A DNA stretch of 64,000 nt from Acanthaster planci (lineage: Eukaryota; Echinodermata; Asteroidea; Valvatida; Acanthasteridae). The notes below the pieces were generated by a model, which worked only from the letters and a program-made list of their open reading frames with translations, was not told the origin of the DNA and searched no databases. The stretch is from NCBI RefSeq assembly GCF_001949145.1, contig NW_019091452.1:1-64000 (forward strand), written 5' to 3'. This document shows positions 61,701-64,000 of this stretch, piece by piece (within the stretch, counting starts at the first letter, position 1; every line of letters starts with the position of its first letter). The position numbers and the translations under genes are program-made.

Positions 61701-63492
61701 AGTGCATGAAATATAATGACCATAACGACAAAAGCGTGGGTCAGATGGAACTGAAACTTCACAGTTGTTGGTTGAGAAGGTAAAAATGAATAGTTCTTTT
61801 TAGAGATGAGGCCAGCCATTCAAATTTCCAGTTTCAATTTCTATGGCTTACCAGATCCAGAGGTGTGGTCACCAGGGGGGATGAGCGATGGAGCCCCCTG
61901 TTGACGAGACCAGGCCAGGTTGCCAGTGCTAACGTCACTGTAGCCACACTGGTCCAAAGGTTCAAAGTCACAGGTTCCTATGCAGGAAAGGATGAAAGTG
62001 ATGAAAATCTTTTCCACAGTGATTTGGGGTACAAACAGCAGATATCAAACATTTTGGGACAACTTTGTTCCATGAATAGACTCTGTGCAAACAAACAAAA
62101 AACTCCAGTGTAGTTTTGCACTAACAATCAATTTCAAATAGAGTTGCATGGCTTGGTAACGTTTTAAACAACGTAAGTATGTTGGATACAAACACAGCTC
62201 TGAACAACTGACCACCATGGGTATAAAATAACATGTGCTAAGTCCCACAATATGAAGGTCTGTGGTTGTAGTATCATGTCAATTGAGAGGATCAAACGAA
62301 TTCTACTAAGTCACTCATGGCAGTGGTGGCGTTTTAATGAGTTGGGCAAAATAATATACCACTCCAGGGGGCAATTTAGGAGTGATTACTTGAACATGTT
62401 CCGATGAAACATGCCACAGGTTGCCATAGAAAATACATGCATGAAATGTCTCACCACAGTTGGTTTCATCCTCGGCACCTGGACAGTCGGGTGTCCAATC
62501 GCAACGCTGCGTTTGGTTGATGCATTCCCCAGTGACGCACTGCCAGTTGTTCTTGCCGCAAGGGCCAACGGTGGTCGTGGGCATCCTCGTTGGGCCTACG
62601 GGGAGGGGATCTAGCATAAAGACATACCGGACGGAATTAGATTTGCCTCTCAGAGAGTCTGGAGTCAAAATCCCTCTTACAACTTTACACATGAATGAAG
62701 CAGCCACAGGCCAACCACGTGTCATGAAACATTCTCCTTTCCACTTTTCAATCATTAGTTCACATACTTGCAGATCGCTTGCAATCTGGTGTGAATGATG
62801 TGTCGTCGATAGCAATGTCACCATTCGGACCACTGCCAACCATGGCTTCCAAAATCACCTAAAAAATCCACAAAATATGCATTTCACTCTGAGAGCAAAA
62901 ATAATTCAAGGTCACAATGTCGCTCAGTGCATTTCAATAAATTTTAATGGGAACAAAGCTTTGTAGAACCAAAAATGCCTGACCTGGAAATCTTGGGATG
63001 ATGTTAGAATGATGTCAATTCTCTCCCAGTAATCCCCGATGTGACCCGTCCGAGAGAACAGGATGGTTTCATCTCCGTGGATTTCAGTCCAAGACTTGAC
63101 CCTGACAGTGTCAATGTCGTCACCAAACATATGGAACCAAAGCCGCAGCTAGATAGACAATTTAAAAAAAAATTCCAAGCTGAGAATCGAAACAGAAAAA
63201 GAAATCAACATTTTTGATAAAACTGCTTAATTGTTGAGGTGTATTTGTCATAAGCTTTCCAAAGAGCTACTGTGTATAAACAAGTTGGCCCTGGATATTA
63301 AAATTAAACAATGGAAAATGTTCAAGTTTGAATTGGGACAACACACAATGTAGAAGATCAAATAAATGGTCTGTCAATGGCAGTCTGGTACCTGACAGTC
63401 TTCTCCTGGCTGAACAGCCTGTATTGTTGGGCTTGCCATGCGGGCCACATCACCATCAGATTGGCCGCTGGCATCGATGAATATGTAACTAC
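27456..63492 (-). CDS. Giant MAM/LDLa type I membrane receptor, MALRD1-like (49 exons in window, 5' end missing)
   Basis: Minus-strand gene; the 49 exons listed in the module entries splice into one open frame of about 2,379 residues with matching phases at every junction. Domain order is MAM-a, LDLa-1, and so on to MAM-k, LDLa-11, then linker, membrane helix and cytoplasmic tail with two NPxY motifs. MAM domains are adhesion/oligomerisation beta-sandwiches; LDLa repeats bind calcium and ligands; NPxY motifs recruit clathrin adaptors. The architecture resembles vertebrate MALRD1 (Diet1) and the many invertebrate MAM/LDLa proteins, so an endocytic or adhesion receptor is likely; ligand unknown. 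The N-terminal part, including the first exon of MAM-a and any signal peptide, lies right of base 64000. Most module borders are phase 1, typical of exon shuffling. Confidence 0.9.
28902..28953 (+). repeat. Single-arm copy of the hairpin element at 59161-59354
   Basis: Shares TTTGCGGGTA, ATCTCTT and GAAGAGGTGTGGTTCT-like blocks in the same order as the left arm at 59161-59210. It sits in the tail intron. Confidence 0.4.
29142..30348. mobile_element. TA-flanked DNA transposon relic with GCGGCTTATA repeats
   Basis: Terminal inverted repeats ATTTTCCAAATATAAGCCG (left) and the complement of ATTTTTGGAATATAAGCTG (right) are each bordered by TA, the target duplication typical of Tc1/mariner/pogo-type elements. 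Subterminal GCGGCTTATA words repeat at both ends (29200-29225 and 30310-30325). The body is about 1.2 kb and no transposase is recognisable. It lies within the intron between the membrane exon and the tail exons. Confidence 0.65.
30604..31246 (-). CDS. Juxtamembrane linker and transmembrane exons
   Basis: Exon 31193-31246 encodes a Pro/Thr-rich linker ([17 protein letters not shown]) that can carry O-glycans and one N-glycan (NAT). Exon 30604-30703 encodes [12 protein letters not shown] followed by [14 protein letters not shown], a single membrane helix of about 23 residues, then the basic stop-transfer SKRVQHKK. This gives a type I topology with the MAM/LDLa array outside. The exon ends CACAAGAA|gtaagt, so the in-frame TAA at 30602-30600 is intronic. 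Confidence 0.85.
31822..31983 (-). CDS. LDLa-11 exon
   Basis: Phase-1 exon starting with a Pro-rich spacer ([10 protein letters not shown]), then the six-Cys LDLa repeat [30 protein letters not shown], ending LGC. The acidic end is stretched and altered ([12 protein letters not shown] instead of DGSDExxC), so calcium binding may differ. Confidence 0.88.
32959..33973 (-). CDS. MAM-k domain (3 exons)
   Basis: Exons 33854-33973, 33268-33416 and 32959-33163; junction phases 1-1, 1-0 and 0-1. It begins [13 protein letters not shown] with DEFDW. Its middle has GKFMYISG and [16 protein letters not shown]. It ends [19 protein letters not shown]. These are the diagnostic MAM strands, including the final (I/A)xDD(V/I)xF motif. 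Confidence 0.9.
34248..34381. repeat. 20-bp tandem repeat beside a splice donor
   Basis: About 6.5 copies of GCAAGATTCTAGTGGACTAA, with variants ATTTGACTGA in the second half. The last degenerate copy runs to within a few bases of the LDLa-10 donor (gtaaga at 34391-34386). The array is therefore the first sequence of that intron. Confidence 0.9.
34392..34517 (-). CDS. LDLa-10 exon
   Basis: A 126-bp phase 1-1 exon, the same size as LDLa-5. It encodes [30 protein letters not shown] and [12 protein letters not shown]. All six Cys and the DGSDE calcium box are kept. Confidence 0.92.
35064..35122. repeat. 19-bp inverted repeat with 21-base loop
   Basis: TTAACTCTAACAGTCCTCA faces TGAGGACTGTTAGGGTTAA, with one mismatch between the arms. 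Intronic. May be a small foldback element. Confidence 0.6.
35509..36886 (-). CDS. MAM-j domain (3 exons)
   Basis: Exons 36752-36886, 36288-36469 and 35509-35674, with phases matching. It begins [20 protein letters not shown] and continues VEWRYGKP. Its middle has [15 protein letters not shown] and [17 protein letters not shown]. Its end is [19 protein letters not shown]. It is a typical MAM. The region around 35675-36287 is AT-rich intron. Confidence 0.9.
37594..37750 (-). CDS. LDLa-9 exon, entered in phase 0
   Basis: The only LDLa exon joined in phase 0 (upstream donor ATT|gtaagc, acceptor cccag|GGA); it leaves in phase 1. It encodes [37 protein letters not shown] and [16 protein letters not shown]. 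The aspartate usually before the fifth Cys is Gln (MSQC), as in LDLa-5. Confidence 0.85.
38398..40713 (-). CDS. MAM-i domain (4 exons, one GC-AG intron)
   Basis: Exons 40567-40713, 40099-40196, 39269-39439 and 38398-38481. It begins [16 protein letters not shown] with DDFDW. Its middle has [10 protein letters not shown] and [15 protein letters not shown]. Its end is [17 protein letters not shown]. The third exon ends TTTGAG|gcaagt, a textbook GC-type donor, and only that choice joins VDFE to IVIEGISG in frame. The last exon ends in phase 0. Confidence 0.88.
38738..38944. mobile_element. 207-bp MITE in the GC-AG intron
   Basis: CACCGTAAAA at the left and TTTTACAGTG at the right form imperfect terminal inverted repeats. 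The body is rich in TTGGTCAAACA-type words in both orientations (foldback). No coding capacity. Confidence 0.55.
41248..42643 (-). CDS. MAM-h domain with fused LDLa-8 (3 exons)
   Basis: Exons 42506-42643, 41553-41803 and 41248-41455. It begins [17 protein letters not shown]. Its middle exon contains [10 protein letters not shown] and [17 protein letters not shown]. The last exon encodes both the MAM end ([13 protein letters not shown]) and the whole LDLa-8 (PCNDNQFQC to [10 protein letters not shown]) without an intron between them. Confidence 0.92.
42035..42113 (-). repeat. tRNA-like SINE head or tRNA pseudogene
   Basis: On the minus strand TGGCTCAATTGGTTGAAC matches a pol III A box and GGTTCAACTCC (42054-42044) a B box. 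AATTGGA and TCCAATC at the ends pair at 6 of 7 positions like an acceptor stem. Stem mismatches and the intronic place argue for a SINE-derived copy rather than a working tRNA. Confidence 0.5.
43173..46255 (-). CDS. MAM-g domain with fused LDLa-7 (4 exons)
   Basis: Exons 46100-46255, 45501-45598, 44758-44928 and 43173-43425. It begins [19 protein letters not shown]. Its middle has [10 protein letters not shown] and [15 protein letters not shown]. The last exon joins the MAM end ([15 protein letters not shown]), a Pro/Thr linker ([13 protein letters not shown]) and LDLa-7 (CSAGQFYC to [10 protein letters not shown]). Sizes 98 and 171 of the two middle exons equal those in MAM-i. Confidence 0.92.
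46871..49523 (-). CDS. MAM-f domain with fused LDLa-6 (3 exons)
   Basis: Exons 49383-49523, 47223-47488 and 46871-47084. It begins [18 protein letters not shown] with NFDW. Its middle has [11 protein letters not shown] and [17 protein letters not shown]. The last exon carries [12 protein letters not shown] and LDLa-6 ([10 protein letters not shown] to [12 protein letters not shown]). The first exon ends TCAAGTG|gcatcg if the usual Gly at the border is kept; that needs a GC donor (the GT alternative at 49385 also keeps frame but loses the Gly). The intron between the first two exons holds the satellite array and the assembly gap. Confidence 0.88.
47600..49231. repeat. Satellite-like array, 166-182 bp period, motif CTCTTGAGGGCGCTCTAGGG
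   Basis: The motif recurs near 47600, 47775, 47912, 47991, 48162, 48328, 48860, 49042 and 49212. Copies starting at 48860 and 49042 are 182 bp apart and nearly identical between motifs; the copy at 48328 enters the gap with the same sequence. Outer copies are more diverged and two are spaced irregularly (one by an internal duplication of about 80 bp). The array is wholly intronic. Confidence 0.88.
48408..48797. other. 390-bp assembly gap inside the satellite array
   Basis: A run of N. Both flanks are the 182-bp repeat unit, so the gap is a repeat-caused break rather than missing unique sequence. No exon is expected in it, because MAM-f splices in frame across the intron. Confidence 0.97.
50036..50161 (-). 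CDS. LDLa-5 exon
   Basis: A 126-bp phase 1-1 exon with acceptor tgtttag and donor TGCC|gtaagt. It encodes [30 protein letters not shown] and [11 protein letters not shown]. The aspartate before the fifth Cys is Gln, so one calcium ligand is changed. It lacks an ATG and is easily missed by frame searches. Confidence 0.9.
50596..52692 (-). CDS. MAM-e domain (4 exons)
   Basis: Exons 52561-52692, 51934-52025, 51412-51576 and 50596-50725. It begins [14 protein letters not shown] with EADW. Its middle has [10 protein letters not shown] and [15 protein letters not shown]. Its end is [17 protein letters not shown], followed by a Ser/Pro linker. Middle and last exons (165 and 130 bp) match those of MAM-c exactly in size. 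Confidence 0.92.
53472..55366 (-). CDS. MAM-d domain with fused LDLa-4 (3 exons)
   Basis: Exons 55223-55366, 53823-54085 and 53472-53685. It begins [20 protein letters not shown] and continues FDW. Its middle has [10 protein letters not shown] and [17 protein letters not shown]. The last exon holds [12 protein letters not shown] and LDLa-4 (TCPAGQDRC to [10 protein letters not shown]), which has a seventh Cys next to the fifth. The 214-bp fused exon equals that of MAM-f. The first exon's donor (CAG|gtttta) is weak. Confidence 0.88.
56010..56126 (-). CDS. LDLa-3 exon
   Basis: A 117-bp phase 1-1 exon: [38 protein letters not shown]. All six Cys and the calcium box are intact. Confidence 0.92.
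56610..58959 (-). CDS. MAM-c domain (4 exons)
   Basis: Exons 58825-58959, 58260-58354, 57598-57762 and 56610-56739. It begins [18 protein letters not shown] and continues IDW. Its middle has [10 protein letters not shown] and [15 protein letters not shown]. Its end is [16 protein letters not shown] with a short linker to LDLa-3. Confidence 0.92.
57170..57340 (+). mobile_element. tRNA-derived SINE fragment
   Basis: A-box-like TGGCTAGGCATTGAC, anticodon-arm-like CTTCTAATCA and B-box-like GGGGACTTGAATGG are followed by the body words TTGTGTCCTTGGACAATGC and GGGTACCAACATGGGTAAA. These are widely seen in deuterostome SINEs. Intronic, diverged, no clear tail. Confidence 0.6.
59161..59354. mobile_element. 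Long hairpin element, about 72-bp arms
   Basis: Left arm 59161-59232 and right arm 59283-59354 are inverted copies at roughly 80-85 percent identity. Shared blocks include CTATCTCTTCAAGA and GAACCGGTGA. A 50-bp core separates them. It looks like a foldback MITE, and the transcript could fold into a long stem. It sits in the intron between MAM-c and MAM-b. Confidence 0.75.
59812..61977 (-). CDS. MAM-b domain with fused LDLa-2 (4 exons)
   Basis: Exons 61852-61977, 61282-61400, 60156-60305 and 59812-59989. It begins [18 protein letters not shown]. Its middle has [11 protein letters not shown] and [10 protein letters not shown]. The last exon has [13 protein letters not shown] and LDLa-2 ([11 protein letters not shown] to [10 protein letters not shown]). 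The middle intron is displaced seven codons from its place in other modules (after KFWFVSN). The DW usual after the first strand is replaced by LAW. Confidence 0.88.
62455..62610 (-). CDS. LDLa-1 exon with Pro/Thr linker
   Basis: Phase 1-1 exon: linker [15 protein letters not shown], then [25 protein letters not shown] and [11 protein letters not shown]. Six Cys are kept; the box reads GAEDE rather than DGSDE. NQT is a potential N-glycosylation site. Confidence 0.9.
62768..63492 (-). CDS. MAM-a domain, C-terminal three exons
   Basis: Exons 63392-63492, 62984-63148 and 62768-62858. They encode [26 protein letters not shown] and [19 protein letters not shown]. The exon with the first MAM strand is not between 63493 and 64000, so it lies beyond the right edge. 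The 165-bp middle exon equals those of MAM-c and MAM-e. Confidence 0.9.
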
Positions 63493-63689
63493 CTACAAAT
63501 TAAACAAAAATTGAACACTTAACAACTTTAAAGTTGGGTTCTTACCCATACCTAAATTTTGCCGAGTATATAATATTTTGAAAATCACAGTCAGGCAGTG
63601 TTTTCCGAACTTAGAAACAGTGTGAGTAATGATAGTTGAATAGCAAACCAGGTACCTGAACTCTCCCCGTTCAGATTTTGAAAATAGTC

Positions 63690-63970
63690 TCCGGATCCCA
63701 TAAAGGGGAGTCAGGTTAGTGGCTCCCTTCTTTCCTTCCATCTCTGCAGTCCGGGTCTGATTCCCAGCTCGGATGTAGATTGGGTTTTCAGGCCCTACCC
63801 CGGTTTAGACCCACAATATTCCTCTGTGGTTTTCCTCCCAACTCTAAAACTGTAAGTGCTTCTTATTGGTTCCTCTCCACAGGTCTCTTCAGATTTAAAG
63901 CTACAGTGCCTGGAGCGCTTATGGAATCCTTGGTGTCATTACCAGATATAATTAATAATAATAAACAATA
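63690..63970 (+). mobile_element. SINE-like retroposon
   Basis: B-box-like GGGTCTGATTCCC at 63753-63765 is followed by GGTTTTCCTCCCAACTCTAA, a body ending TGCCTGGAGCGCTTATGG, and an AATAATAATAA-type tail at 63950-63967. The layout of a tRNA-like head with a short TAA-repeat tail fits a SINE on the plus strand. Confidence 0.55.
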
Positions 63971-64000
63971 GAAACAGTACTTAGGCCAATTCAGGTATTT

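Noticed and set aside
1-64000. CRISPR arrays, operons, prophage or toxin systems
   Set aside because: Spliced exons, pol II promoters and eukaryotic repeats throughout. The 20-bp and 182-bp tandem repeats lack spacers.

Overview
The window looks like nuclear DNA of a marine invertebrate, most likely an invertebrate deuterostome (hemichordate, echinoderm or cephalochordate). The reasons are AT-rich sequence, many short spliced exons with GT-AG introns of about 0.3-2 kb, tRNA-derived SINEs and MITEs, secreted collagen-C1q paralogues, and a giant MAM/LDLa receptor of a kind expanded in those groups. The lineage is inferred, not shown. There is no prokaryotic or viral gene organisation.

Left third (1-22.6 kb): a cluster of duplicated collagen-C1q genes. 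Three complete coding exons are present: C1q-1 at 6776-7584 (-), C1q-2 at 12211-13020 (-) and C1q-3 at 21694-22521 (+). Each encodes a signal peptide, a short Cys cluster, 28-30 Gly-X-Y triplets with one conserved interruption, and a C-terminal C1q head. Each gene has a distant noncoding first exon and a near-identical promoter (CCAAT box, TATA-like box 31 bp before an initiator). A fourth promoter/first-exon cassette at 2.5-2.7 kb (-) belongs to a copy whose coding exon must lie left of the window or is lost. C1q-1 carries a one-base deletion in its signal peptide. C1q-2 and C1q-3 are head to head. Several non-autonomous DNA elements lie in this part, including a hAT-type MITE at 5821-6281.

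Middle (22.6-27.4 kb): a spacer between convergent genes, with no supported gene.

Right (27.4-64 kb): one very large minus-strand gene of which 49 coding exons are readable in this window (63492 down to 27456, about 2,379 residues in one continuous frame when spliced). It encodes 11 MAM domains alternating with 11 LDL-receptor class A repeats, a juxtamembrane linker, one transmembrane helix, and a cytoplasmic tail with two NPxY endocytosis motifs. The N-terminus lies beyond the right edge. An apparent stop just after the membrane helix is really part of a splice donor, so the tail is easy to miss. Its introns hold a 182-bp satellite-like array containing the 390-bp assembly gap, a 20-bp minisatellite touching a splice donor, SINEs, a long hairpin element and several MITEs.

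Functionally, the cluster would supply secreted pattern-recognition lectin-like C1q proteins. The large gene would be a type I endocytic or adhesion receptor resembling MALRD1. Nothing in the sequence links the two beyond adjacency.
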